Source: Aminipila terrae (GTDB taxonomy: Bacteria > Bacillota > Clostridia > Peptostreptococcales > Anaerovoracaceae). Taken from it: a stretch of DNA of 64,000 nucleotides. Shown piece by piece: positions 1-7,924 of the stretch. The DNA lies in the NCBI RefSeq assembly GCF_010120715.1, contig NZ_CP047591.1:2170001-2234000 (forward strand), in the 5' to 3' direction. The notes under the pieces were generated by a model. The model saw only the letters and a list, made by a program, of their open reading frames with translations, did no database searches and had not been told where the DNA came from. The position numbers and the translations under genes are program-made. Within the stretch, counting starts at the first letter, position 1; each line of letters opens with the position of its first letter.

Positions 1-852
1 GGAAGTGTACTCATAGAGGGAGAGGATTTAGGAAAATTAACGGAAAAAGAACTTAGGAAGAAAAGAACTGAAATTTCCATGATCTTTCAACATTTTAATC
101 TGTTAATGCAAAAGAAAGTAATTGATAATATTGCTTTTCCGCTGATTATTCAGGGAGTTAAGAAACGGGAGGCCAGAAAAAGAGCAGAGCAGTTGCTGGA
201 AACGGTAGGACTAAGTGACAAGGCAAATGCTTATCCAGTTCAACTGTCAGGGGGACAAAAACAGAGAGTTGCCATAGCCAGAGCATTGGCAGTTAATCCT
301 AAGATTCTACTTTGTGATGAGGCAACCAGTGCCCTGGACCCGCAAACTACGGAGTCCATTTTAGAACTTCTTCAGGAGATTAACTATAAATATGGAATTA
401 CCATTGTAATTATAACCCATGAAATGGCTGTAGTTCGAAAAATCTGCACTCATGTGGCTATTGTAGAAAAAGGCAGGATTATTGAGCAGGGAACTATGGT
501 GGATATTTTTAACCATCCAAAGTCAAAGAAAGCACGGGAATTAATAATCGGGCAAAAGGAAGAGGAAACCTGGACTGGAGAAAGACGTCTGAAAGAACGT
601 TTGGAGCAAACAGACAAGATTCGTATTGTCTTTTCTGAGAATTCTGCCTTTGAACCTGTTATTGCAAATATGGTTTTAAAGTTTGGCACACCTGTGAACA
701 TATTAAAGGCTGACACAAAAAATGTGGGAGGGGTTGCAAAGGGGGAAATGATTTTAGGCATTCCCCAGGACAAAAATATTCAGATAAACATAAAAAATTA
801 CCTGCTGGATTGTGGGCTTGAAATAGAGGAGGTTATGGAAGATGTGGAGTAG
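1..852 (+). CDS. metN: Methionine ABC transporter ATP-binding protein MetN (5' end outside window)
   Basis: Cytoplasmic ATPase of the D/L-methionine importer; energises the MetI permease. The reading frame is open from base 1, so the first roughly 50-60 residues with Walker A lie outside the window; 283 residues are visible. Seen: Q-loop region (IFQHFNLL), signature LSGGQKQRVAIARAL, Walker B LLCDEATSALDP, switch His in IITHEM, and a C-terminal NIL domain (about the last 80 residues) that in this family binds methionine for feedback inhibition. The 3' end overlaps metI by 11 bases, indicating translational coupling. Any S-box or other leader would be upstream and cannot be seen. Confidence 0.96.
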   Translation, partial: GSVLIEGEDLGKLTEKELRKKRTEISMIFQHFNLLMQKKVIDNIAFPLIIQGVKKREARKRAEQLLETVGLSDKANAYPVQLSGGQKQRVAIARALAVNPKILLCDEATSALDPQTTESILELLQEINYKYGITIVIITHEMAVVRKICTHVAIVEKGRIIEQGTMVDIFNHPKSKKARELIIGQKEEETWTGERRLKERLEQTDKIRIVFSENSAFEPVIANMVLKFGTPVNILKADTKNVGGVAKGEMILGIPQDKNIQINIKNYLLDCGLEIEEVMEDVE

Positions 853-1501
853 TGAAATAACAGACATGCTTATAAAAGGCACTGGGGAAACCGTTTACAT
901 GACTTTGGTTTCTACTTTGCTGGGATATTTGTTTGGCCTGCCTATGGGAATCTTATTGGCTATTTCAGATAAAGAAGGCCTTAAGCCAAATGTAGTTATT
1001 TACAAGGTTCTGGATTTTATAGCAAATGTGGTGAGAAGTGTACCTTTTCTGATTTTATTAATCGTTATCATTCCTTTTACAAGAGTAGTTGTTGGACAAA
1101 GTTATGGTTCAACTGCTACCATTGTTCCATTAGTGGTAGCAGCAGTACCGTTTATTGCCAGAATGGTAGAATCATCCATAAAAGAAGTAGATTATGGCGT
1201 GATTGAAGCAGCTCAGTCCATGGGTGCAGGAACATTTTCAATTATTACCAGAGTGCTTTTAGTGGAAGCAAGAACATCTATTATCGTAGGGGCTACAATT
1301 GCCATTGGAACGATTCTGGGCTATTCTGCCATGGCGGGAACTGTAGGCGGAGGAGGCCTTGGGGATATTGCTGTTCGTTATGGGTACTATAGATACCAGA
1401 CAGATATTATGCTGGTTACTGTTATTCTGTTAATCATACTTGTACAATTGTTTCAAACAGTAGGCATGAAAGTGTCAAACCGTTTAGATAAAAGAAAATA
1501 A
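842..1501 (+). CDS. metI: Methionine ABC transporter permease MetI
   Basis: Inner-membrane permease of the MetNIQ importer, 219 residues, the usual family length, with about five to six hydrophobic segments. The cytoplasmic EAA loop that docks on MetN is visible as IEAAQSMGAGTFSIITRVLL near residues 120-140. The ATG lies inside the end of metN, and metQ follows after a 15-base gap with its own AGGAGG site. Family assignment follows from the EAA loop and operon position. Confidence 0.95.
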   Translation: MWSSEITDMLIKGTGETVYMTLVSTLLGYLFGLPMGILLAISDKEGLKPNVVIYKVLDFIANVVRSVPFLILLIVIIPFTRVVVGQSYGSTATIVPLVVAAVPFIARMVESSIKEVDYGVIEAAQSMGAGTFSIITRVLLVEARTSIIVGATIAIGTILGYSAMAGTVGGGGLGDIAVRYGYYRYQTDIMLVTVILLIILVQLFQTVGMKVSNRLDKRK

Positions 1502-1516
1502 GAAGGAGGATTTATT

Positions 1517-2352
1517 ATGAAAAAAGAGTTTTAGCAGGAGTTTTATCCCTTGTTTTAGTTATGGGACTGTTAGCTGGATGTGGAAGCAAGACTGAGAAAA
1601 AGGCGTCTGAAACAACTGATTTGAAGCCAATCAAGGTTGCAGCATCCGCTACACCACATTCAGAGATACTGGAAAAGGCTAAAGAAATTCTTGCAAAAAA
1701 AGGCTGGGATCTGCAGGTTACGGTGTTTAATGATTATGTACAGCCTAATGAAGTAGTAGAAAGTGGAGCATTTGATGCCAATTATTTTCAGCATGTTCCT
1801 TACATGAACAGTTATAATGAAGAAAAAGGCACACATCTTGTAGATGCAGGAGACATTCATTATGAACCATTTGGAATTTATCCAGGCACAAAAAAGAGTT
1901 TAAAGGATTTAGCAAAGGGAGACGTAATTGCAGTACCAAATGACACTACCAATGAGGCAAGAGCATTACTATTATTGCAGGATAATGGCGTAATTACTTT
2001 AAAAGACGGGGCTGGATTGGAAGCTACAGTAAATGATATCAAAGACAATCCGTACGGTATTAAAATCGAAGAACTGGAAGCAGCACAAGTTTCACGAGTT
2101 GTTAAAGAAGTTGCATTTGTTGTATTAAATGGAAATTATGCTTTAGAAGCAGGATTCTCTGTAAAGAAAGATGCCATTGCATATGAAAAATCAGATTCTG
2201 AGGCAGCAAAAACATATGTAAACATTATTGCTGTTAAAAAGGGAAATGAAAACAGCGAAGGAATAAAGGCTTTGGTAGATGTACTGAAATCAGATGAAGT
2301 TAAGAAATTTATTAATGACAAGTATGATGGAGCAGTGATTCCTTTTCAATAG
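1517..2352 (+). CDS. metQ: Methionine-binding lipoprotein MetQ, frameshifted by one base in the signal peptide
   Basis: Surface-anchored substrate-binding protein of the MetNIQ importer (NlpA/MetQ family). The AGAAGGAGGA site at 1501-1510 points to the ATG at 1517, but that frame reads M-K-K-E-F-stop. The A run at 1520-1525 has six A; seven would give MKKRVLAGVLSLVLVMGLLA and run in frame through lipobox LAGC into the long frame that is open to 2352, giving 278 residues. In the frame as given only an internal ATG at 1561 is available, which leaves a very short signal peptide with no good ribosome site. Residues after the lipobox match the family (VAASATPHSEIL, FDANYFQHVPYM, KDLAKGDVIAVPND). 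Either a sequence error or a real frameshift; see findings. Confidence 0.9.
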
Positions 2353-2400
2353 CAGGTATATAATTTAATTGAAAATAGACAGTTCAATGAGATAAGTTTA

Positions 2401-2437
2401 GGGCTGAATCCTGTATGGCACAGGATTCAGCCCTTTT
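2401..2437 (+). terminator. Rho-independent terminator of metNIQ
   Basis: Perfect 13-bp stem (GGGCTGAATCCTG at 2401-2413 with 2421-2433), 7-base loop, then TTTT. It follows metQ by about 50 bases and closes the methionine transporter operon. Confidence 0.9.
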
Positions 2438-2478
2438 AGCATGTACACAATTCATCATTCATATTTTACAATTATGAA

Positions 2479-3087
2479 TTATTTTATGATAAGTATCTGT
2501 TTTGCAGTTTTACCGTCATCACTCAAACTTACGGCTATGGTTGTACCCACAGATAAGTCTGAGATGGCAGCAGAAGAAGTACTGTTTTTCATGTAACCGA
2601 TTTTTGTAGAATCATTAATATTAATGGTAAGAGTTTCGTCTGTAAGGGTTATATTACTTTTTTCTGAAGGAGCTGCTTTTTCGTCTGCAGGCGGAATCTG
2701 TCCGTCAGGAGGGTTCTGACCGTCAGGCTTTTCAGGAGGCTGGCCCCCAGGTGCATTTTGGTCATCCGGTTTTCCAGGAGGATTCTCACCGTCGGAAGGA
2801 TTCTGCCCATCAGAAGGAGCCTGGACGGCAGATGGAGTCTGTCCATCAGGAGCCTGTTCCTTTTTTCCCTGAGGAGGCTCGGTAGGATTTGCAGTGCCCA
2901 GAGCAAGTGTAATTTTATTATCTTTTATGGATTTAATCTGGCCATATTGAAGAGTCTGTTCATTTTCTGACTGAACCGATGCTTTACTGTTTTTACCCGT
3001 TTCCTTTACAGCAGTTGAACCGCAGGCAGTTAAACTTAATGCAGCAATTAAGAAGCCGATTAAAAAACATATTGTAATTTTTTTCAT
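2479..3087 (-). CDS. Lipoprotein with Pro/Gly/Asp-rich repeat linker
   Basis: Predicted exported lipoprotein of 202 residues, function unknown. The N terminus is a lipoprotein signal with lipobox LTAC (Cys22). Residues 45-65 (YGQIKSIKDNKITLALG) look like the first strands of a small beta domain of the DUF5666-like kind, residues 70-140 are a low-complexity linker of P-D-G-Q-N-P type units, and residues 145-202 resume the beta pattern (ITLTDETLTIN, VGTTIAVSLSDDGKTAKQI). The split of a small beta domain by a repeat linker is common in secreted clostridial proteins of this type. An AGGTATA-rich upstream stretch (GGAGGT on the minus strand near 3097) supports the start. Monocistronic, convergent with metQ. 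Confidence 0.8.
   Translation of the reverse strand: MKKITICFLIGFLIAALSLTACGSTAVKETGKNSKASVQSENEQTLQYGQIKSIKDNKITLALGTANPTEPPQGKKEQAPDGQTPSAVQAPSDGQNPSDGENPPGKPDDQNAPGGQPPEKPDGQNPPDGQIPPADEKAAPSEKSNITLTDETLTININDSTKIGYMKNSTSSAAISDLSVGTTIAVSLSDDGKTAKQILIIK
2668..2880 (-). repeat. Coding low-complexity repeat (PDGQNP-like units)
   Basis: This stretch encodes about 70 residues made of imperfect units such as PSDGQNPSDGENPPGKPDDQ, with 9- to 18-base imperfect repeats in the DNA. Such tracts are prone to length variation between strains; it is probably a flexible wall-spanning linker. Confidence 0.7.
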
Positions 3088-3229
3088 AAATATACCTCCA
3101 AATTACATTTAATTGATGAGAGTATTATATTTGGTGTATGCAATGATTTTGTGATGGAATAAAGAAGAAATGGAGAATATTGTAAATCAACTTTTAAAAC
3201 AAAAGGTCCTGTAGTAAAATTTATGATGA

Positions 3230-3288
3230 TTGAAATTTATGGTGATAAAGTATATTATGTTAATATGTTCTTTTTGCAATTCTATAAT
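3230..3288 (+). promoter_or_regulatory. Candidate tandem sigma-A promoters for murI
   Basis: TTGAAA (3230-3235), 17 bp, TATTAT (3253-3258); and TTAATA (3260-3265), 17 bp, TATAAT (3283-3288). Both face murI. Positions are by eye; no experimental support. Confidence 0.45.
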
Positions 3289-3345
3289 TGATAGGGTAAA
3301 TGGAATAATAATTTAAAATTTAATTAGAATTCAGGGATGACTAGT

Positions 3346-4125
3346 ATGATAGAAAAATATAACAACCCGGTTGCTTTTTTAGATTCGGGAGTTGGTGGTA
3401 TCAGTGTGCTGAACGAAGCTGTTAAAATGATGCCAAATGAAGATTATATTTATTTGGGAGATTCCAGAAATGCTCCCTATGGGACGAAAACAACGGAAGA
3501 AGTACGGGACTTAACAGAAAGAAATGTTGAATTTCTATTAGAACAGGGGGCTAAGGCAGTTGTAATAGCCTGTAATACCGCAACCAGTGCAGCCGCCGAC
3601 TATTTGAGAGATAAATATAAGGAGGTTCCCATTATCGGAGTGGAACCTGCACTTAAGCCAGCAGCATTAAATAATGAAGGGGAAAAAATATTAGTAATGG
3701 CTACTCCCATGACCCTTGCTGAAAGGAAGTTTAAAAATCTCATGACCAGATATGAGGAGTATGCTAAAATTGTACCTGTACCTTGTGGAGGCCTCATGGA
3801 ATTTGTAGAAATGGGAAAACTGCAGGGAAAAGAGCTGGAAGAATTTTTAGGTACCCTTTTAACTAAAAGCGTATGTGAGAGCGCTAAAGCGGTTGTACTT
3901 GGATGTACTCACTATCCATTTATAAAAGACATTATATTGAAGATAATAGGTCATGATGTTCAAATTTATGATGGAGGAGAGGGTACAGCCAGACAGCTTA
4001 AGAGAAGGCTCAGCAGAGATAAAATCCTAAGCCAGAGCAAGGATCCAGGCCAGATAAAAGTGATTAATACATTGAATGACGACAGTATGATGGAATTATC
4101 AGAAAAGCTGTTAGTAAGAAAATGA
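3346..4125 (+). CDS. murI: Glutamate racemase
   Basis: Converts L-glutamate to D-glutamate for peptidoglycan. The two catalytic cysteines are visible in VVIACNTATSA and VVLGCTHYPF, along with the N-terminal FLDSGVGGISVL motif and YLGDSRNAPYG. Length is 259 residues, typical. An in-frame ATG nine bases earlier (3337) overlaps the AGGGATG ribosome site; the start at 3346 has that site at proper spacing, so I prefer it. A short cysteine-rich gene follows 30 bases downstream and may be co-transcribed. Confidence 0.95.
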   Translation: MIEKYNNPVAFLDSGVGGISVLNEAVKMMPNEDYIYLGDSRNAPYGTKTTEEVRDLTERNVEFLLEQGAKAVVIACNTATSAAADYLRDKYKEVPIIGVEPALKPAALNNEGEKILVMATPMTLAERKFKNLMTRYEEYAKIVPVPCGGLMEFVEMGKLQGKELEEFLGTLLTKSVCESAKAVVLGCTHYPFIKDIILKIIGHDVQIYDGGEGTARQLKRRLSRDKILSQSKDPGQIKVINTLNDDSMMELSEKLLVRK

Positions 4126-4155
4126 CAGTGGCTGATGAAAATATGGAGGTAAACG

Positions 4156-4470
4156 ATGGAAGAAGAAAAGAAGGACTTAAAAGGGACCGGGGAGGAACAG
4201 CCTCATTGGGTCGGAAAGGAATATTCATTTTTTAACCACAGTAAGTGTGAATATTTCCCCTGCCACAAAACCAATAAACCTGAAGAGTTTAACTGCCTGT
4301 TTTGCTATTGCCCTTTATATGCATTAGGAGACAAATGCGGCGGTAATTATAAGTATAATGAAGAAGGGGTAAAGGACTGCAGCCAATGTAAACTGCCCCA
4401 TGTGAGAGAGAATTATGGCTATATCATGAAGAAATTTTCTGAGCTTATCGAAGTGGCTAAAATAAAATAG
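4156..4470 (+). CDS. Cysteine-rich small metal-binding-type protein
   Basis: 104 residues with nine cysteines arranged as short clusters (SKCEYFPCHK, NCLFCYCPLY, DKCGGNY, DCSQCKLPH), matching the cysteine-rich small domain family (Pfam PF04071 as I recall it). The spacing suggests zinc or iron-sulfur binding; function is unknown. Ribosome site TGGAGG sits six bases before the ATG. It follows murI closely with no terminator between, so probably shares its transcript. Confidence 0.8.
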   Translation: MEEEKKDLKGTGEEQPHWVGKEYSFFNHSKCEYFPCHKTNKPEEFNCLFCYCPLYALGDKCGGNYKYNEEGVKDCSQCKLPHVRENYGYIMKKFSELIEVAKIK

Positions 4471-4480
4471 AAAATTTTTA

Positions 4481-4509
4481 TTGACTTAAATACTGAAAAA
4501 GTGTAAACT
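4481..4509 (+). promoter_or_regulatory. Sigma-A promoter of rplM-rpsI
   Basis: TTGACT (4481-4486), 17-bp spacer, TAAACT (4504-4509), placed about 175 bases before the L13 start so that a long leader is transcribed. Confidence 0.7.
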
Positions 4510-4519
4510 AATTTTGCAT

Positions 4520-4680
4520 TGTGTGTAACAATGCCTGGTTGAGAATGTCAAAAACCTTTTAAGGTTTTTTTCATAAGGGTGCAGGCTGGGAAGGACCGGC
4601 CGTGGCCCGCAAAGTTATAGTAAGATTGCCGAAAGTGATTGACTGGTAAATTTGGTCAATTTTAGTAGGTGAGGAGGTAA
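4520..4680 (+). ncRNA. Probable L13 ribosomal-protein leader RNA
   Basis: A leader of about 160 bases separates the promoter from rplM. It has a self-complementary AAAAACCTT/AAGGTTTTT hairpin followed by T residues (about 4550-4571), then a GC-rich block (4577-4612) able to fold, in an otherwise AT-rich intergenic. Firmicutes carry an autoregulatory L13 leader in this position. I assign it by position and by the GC-rich, structured character, not by a covariance search. Confidence 0.55.
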
Positions 4681-4683
4681 AAA

Positions 4684-5112
4684 ATGAAATCATTTATTGC
4701 AAAGCCTCAGGAAGTAGAGCACAAATGGTATGTGATCGATGCTGAGGGCAAAACTCTTGGTAGACTTGCATCCGAAGTTGCTGCAATCCTTAGAGGTAAG
4801 AAAAAGCCAATCTACACACCACACGTTGACTGCGGTGACTATGTAATCGTTATCAATGCAGAAAAAGTAGAAGTAACAGGTAAGAAGAGAAAAGAAAAAA
4901 TCTATAAGAGACATACTGGATATCCAGGCGGCCTTAGAGAAATCACTTTTGAAAAGTTACAGGCCAAGAAGCCAGACGAAATAATCAGACATGCGGTAAA
5001 AGGCATGATGCCAAATGGAAAACTTGGCAGACAGATGTATAAAAAACTAAAGGTTTATGCTGGTGCTGAACATGATCATGCAGCGCAGAAACCTGAAGTT
5101 TGGGAATTTTAG
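4684..5112 (+). CDS. rplM: Ribosomal protein L13 (uL13)
   Basis: Large-subunit ribosomal protein that binds 23S rRNA early in assembly. 142 residues, the usual length, with WYVIDAEGKTLGRLASEVA, HVDCGDYVIVINAEKV and the GMMPNGKLGRQMYKKLKVYAG signature. Ribosome site GAGGAGG lies seven bases before the ATG. First gene of the conserved rplM-rpsI pair. Confidence 0.99.
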   Translation: MKSFIAKPQEVEHKWYVIDAEGKTLGRLASEVAAILRGKKKPIYTPHVDCGDYVIVINAEKVEVTGKKRKEKIYKRHTGYPGGLREITFEKLQAKKPDEIIRHAVKGMMPNGKLGRQMYKKLKVYAGAEHDHAAQKPEVWEF

Positions 5113-5130
5113 GAAGGGGAGGAATAGACA

Positions 5131-5526
5131 ATGGCAAAGATTCAGTATCAAGGAACAGGAAGAAGAAAGTCTTCAGTTGCTAGAGTTCGATTAATCCCTG
5201 GAAAAGGTGAAATCATCGTAAACAAGAAGCCGCTTGAAGAGTATTTTGGAATGGAAATCGTTAAAAGAGAAGTTAGAAGACCTTTTGAGGTTGCTGGATG
5301 TGAAGGAAAGTTTGACGTAATCGCTACTGTAAATGGTGGTGGATTTACTGGTCAGGCAGGAGCTTTAAGACATGGTATCTCAAGAGCACTTTGTGTAGCT
5401 GACAAGGAAGCATTCAGAGCTGTACTTAAAGCTGCAGGATTTTTAACAAGAGACCCTCGTATGAAGGAAAGAAAGAAGTACGGTTTAAAGAAGGCAAGAA
5501 GAGCATCACAGTTCTCAAAGCGTTAA
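5131..5526 (+). CDS. rpsI: Ribosomal protein S9 (uS9)
   Basis: Small-subunit ribosomal protein whose C-terminal tail reaches the P-site tRNA. 131 residues: GTGRRKSSVARVRL at the start, GGGFTGQAGALRHGISRAL in the middle and the basic tail KKARRASQFSKR. Eighteen bases after rplM with site GGGGAGG; closed by a terminator. Confidence 0.99.
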   Translation: MAKIQYQGTGRRKSSVARVRLIPGKGEIIVNKKPLEEYFGMEIVKREVRRPFEVAGCEGKFDVIATVNGGGFTGQAGALRHGISRALCVADKEAFRAVLKAAGFLTRDPRMKERKKYGLKKARRASQFSKR

Positions 5527-5553
5527 TTTTATACCGGTTCAGAGAAAAGATCA

Positions 5554-5595
5554 AAGCTCTGCAATCTTACAGGATTGCAGAGCTTTTCTTTTTAC
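5554..5595 (+). terminator. Terminator of rplM-rpsI
   Basis: Perfect 13-bp stem AAGCTCTGCAATC (5554-5566) with 5573-5585, 6-base loop, T-rich tail. Confidence 0.92.
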
Positions 5596-5658
5596 TCAGA
5601 TTTCGCAAGCCAGTATCGAGAATAAGACAGTAGTAAGGAATTTTTTTGCTTTTAGGTC

Positions 5659-5687
5659 TTGATTTTTGTCAGCAGGCGCGGTATATT
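5659..5687 (+). promoter_or_regulatory. Sigma-A promoter of htpG
   Basis: TTGATT (5659-5664), 17-bp spacer, TATATT (5682-5687). The predicted start of transcription falls at the left edge of the CIRCE element. Confidence 0.7.
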
Positions 5688-5694
5688 ATATTTG

Positions 5695-5721
5695 TTAGCA
5701 CTCTTTATAGATGAGTGCCAA
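5695..5721 (+). promoter_or_regulatory. CIRCE element (HrcA operator)
   Basis: TTAGCACTC (5695-5703), nine bases, GAGTGCCAA (5713-5721): the CIRCE consensus TTAGCACTC-N9-GAGTGCTAA with one mismatch. It covers the predicted transcription start, where HrcA binding would block initiation. HrcA itself is not in the window. Confidence 0.93.
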
Positions 5722-5788
5722 AGAACGAACAGGGGTGTTTATATACTAACTATATAATATTACATAAGAGAGAAAGAGGGAATATTAC

Positions 5789-7708
5789 ATGGCAAAGAAA
5801 CAATTTAAAGCAGAATCAAAGCGACTGCTGGACTTAATGATTAATTCTATTTATACGCATAAAGAAATCTTTCTAAGAGAGATTATTTCCAACGCAAGTG
5901 ATGCTATTGATAAGTTATACTATCTTACCCTTACTGAAAATACTGGCATATCAAGAGAAGATTTTTATATCAGGCTTGCAGTAGACAAAGATGCAAGGTC
6001 ATTAACCATAACCGATAATGGAATTGGTATGACTAAAGATGAGATGGAAAATAATTTAGGTACCATTGCCAGAAGTGGTTCTCTTCAGTTTAAAGAAGAG
6101 AATGCAGACAAAATGGAAGGCAAAGATGAAATTGACATTATTGGGCAGTTTGGTGTAGGCTTCTACTCTGCATTTATGGTGGCTTCAAAGATTCAGGTTA
6201 TCAGCAAAGGCTATGGACAGGACCAGGCGTATATGTGGGAATCTACAGGGGTCGATGGCTACAGCATTACAGAGTGCGATAAGGATGATGTAGGTACCCA
6301 GATTATTTTATATATCAAAGAAGATACGGAAGACGAAAAGTATGGAGAATACTTACAGGAATATAAGATTAAAGGACTTATTAAGAAATATTCCGATTAC
6401 ATTCGATATCCAATAAAAATGAATGTTGAGAAACATAAAATGAAAGAAGCCACTGAAGAACAGAAGGCTGATAAGGATTATACACCTGAATATGAGACTT
6501 ATAGGGAAGATGATACTTTAAATAGTATGGTACCAATCTGGAAAAAGAGTAAAGGCGCCATTACAGAAGAGGAGTACAACCAGTTCTACAAAGAGAAATT
6601 CTTTGATTTTGAAGATCCTGCAAAAGTTATCCACACAAATGTTGAAGGAGTGTCAACTTACAATGCATTAATGTACATTCCTGCAAGGACCCCATACAAT
6701 TATTACACAAAGGAATATGAAAAGGGGCTGCAGCTTTATTCCAGCGGAGTATTAATCATGGAGAAATGTGCGGATCTTCTGCCTGATTACTTCAGCTTCG
6801 TAAAAGGCCTGGTAGATTCACAGGATTTATCCCTGAATATTTCCAGAGAAATGCTTCAGCATGACAGACAGTTAAAGGCCATTGCAGTGAGACTGGAAAA
6901 GAAGATAAAATCTGAACTGATTGAAATGCTCAATACAGACAGGGAAAAGTATGAAAAGTTCTTCGAGAATTTTGGCATGCAGCTTAAATTTGGAGCCTAC
7001 AATGAATATGGCATGCACAAAGATGCCGTAAAAGAATTGCTAATGTTCTATTCTTCATCAGAAAAGAAACTGGTTACATTCTCAGAATATGTTTCAAGAA
7101 TGAAGGAAGATCAGAAGTACATTTATTACGCCTGCGGTGAGAGCAGAGAAAAGCTTGATAAGCAACCGCAGACTGAAATGCTTAAAGATAAAGGATATGA
7201 AATCCTTTACTGCACAGATGAGATTGATGAATTTGCCTTTAAGACTATTGGATCCATCGAGGAAAAACAATTTAAATCGGTTTCCAGTGACGATTTAGGC
7301 ATTGAAGAAACTGCTGAGGAGAAGGAAGCATTAGAAAAGCAGAAGGAAGAGAATAAAGATCTGTTTGAAGCAATGAAAGAAGCTTTAGACGGTAAAGTTT
7401 CAGAAGTCAGAGTTTCTCAGAGACTGAAGAGTCATCCTGTATGCTTAACAAGCAATGGAGAGATTTCCATTGAGATGGAAAAAGTCCTGAACTCAATTCC
7501 TGCAAACAATGATAAGGTTTCAGCGGAGAAAGTTCTTGAAATTAATGCAAATCATAAGGTATTTGAATCCCTTAAGGCTGCTTATGAAAATGATAAGGAT
7601 AAAGTTAAAGACTATGCAAAACTTTTGTATAATCAGGCTCTTTTAATTGAAGGAATGCCAGTTGAAGATCCTATTGAATTTTCCAACGCAATATGCAATT
7701 TGATGTAA
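5789..7708 (+). CDS. htpG: Chaperone protein HtpG (Hsp90)
   Basis: Bacterial Hsp90, an ATP-dependent cytosolic chaperone. 639 residues. GHKL ATP-binding motifs are visible: EIISNASDAIDKL, ITDNGIGMT, GTIARSGS and GQFGVGFYSAFMVA; the middle domain has the conserved catalytic arginine region LNISREMLQHDRQL. The C-terminal dimerisation domain is present. It is preceded by a sigma-A promoter and CIRCE element, so it is predicted to be under HrcA heat-shock control, with a UTR of about 95 bases. Monocistronic, ended by a hairpin. Confidence 0.98.
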   Translation: MAKKQFKAESKRLLDLMINSIYTHKEIFLREIISNASDAIDKLYYLTLTENTGISREDFYIRLAVDKDARSLTITDNGIGMTKDEMENNLGTIARSGSLQFKEENADKMEGKDEIDIIGQFGVGFYSAFMVASKIQVISKGYGQDQAYMWESTGVDGYSITECDKDDVGTQIILYIKEDTEDEKYGEYLQEYKIKGLIKKYSDYIRYPIKMNVEKHKMKEATEEQKADKDYTPEYETYREDDTLNSMVPIWKKSKGAITEEEYNQFYKEKFFDFEDPAKVIHTNVEGVSTYNALMYIPARTPYNYYTKEYEKGLQLYSSGVLIMEKCADLLPDYFSFVKGLVDSQDLSLNISREMLQHDRQLKAIAVRLEKKIKSELIEMLNTDREKYEKFFENFGMQLKFGAYNEYGMHKDAVKELLMFYSSSEKKLVTFSEYVSRMKEDQKYIYYACGESREKLDKQPQTEMLKDKGYEILYCTDEIDEFAFKTIGSIEEKQFKSVSSDDLGIEETAEEKEALEKQKEENKDLFEAMKEALDGKVSEVRVSQRLKSHPVCLTSNGEISIEMEKVLNSIPANNDKVSAEKVLEINANHKVFESLKAAYENDKDKVKDYAKLLYNQALLIEGMPVEDPIEFSNAICNLM

Positions 7709-7762
7709 TTGCATTACTGGCAGATTATAAAATTAGATCAAATAAATAAAAAAACAAAATAT

Positions 7763-7799
7763 AAAACCTGCTTTAATTACAAGGCAGGTTTTATGTATT
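7763..7799 (+). terminator. Terminator of htpG
   Basis: Stem AAAACCTGC (7763-7771) with GCAGGTTTT (7784-7792), 12-base loop; the stem itself ends in T residues. Confidence 0.65.
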
Positions 7800-7924
7800 T
7801 AGTAGATAAATTCATCATATTTAAAACAATTTTAGGAATTTGTGGAACCTTTCTTTAATTTTGGCTGTCTAAAATAAAAACAAGAACATTACACTAGTGA
7901 TAATGATATGAACAAGGAGAAATT

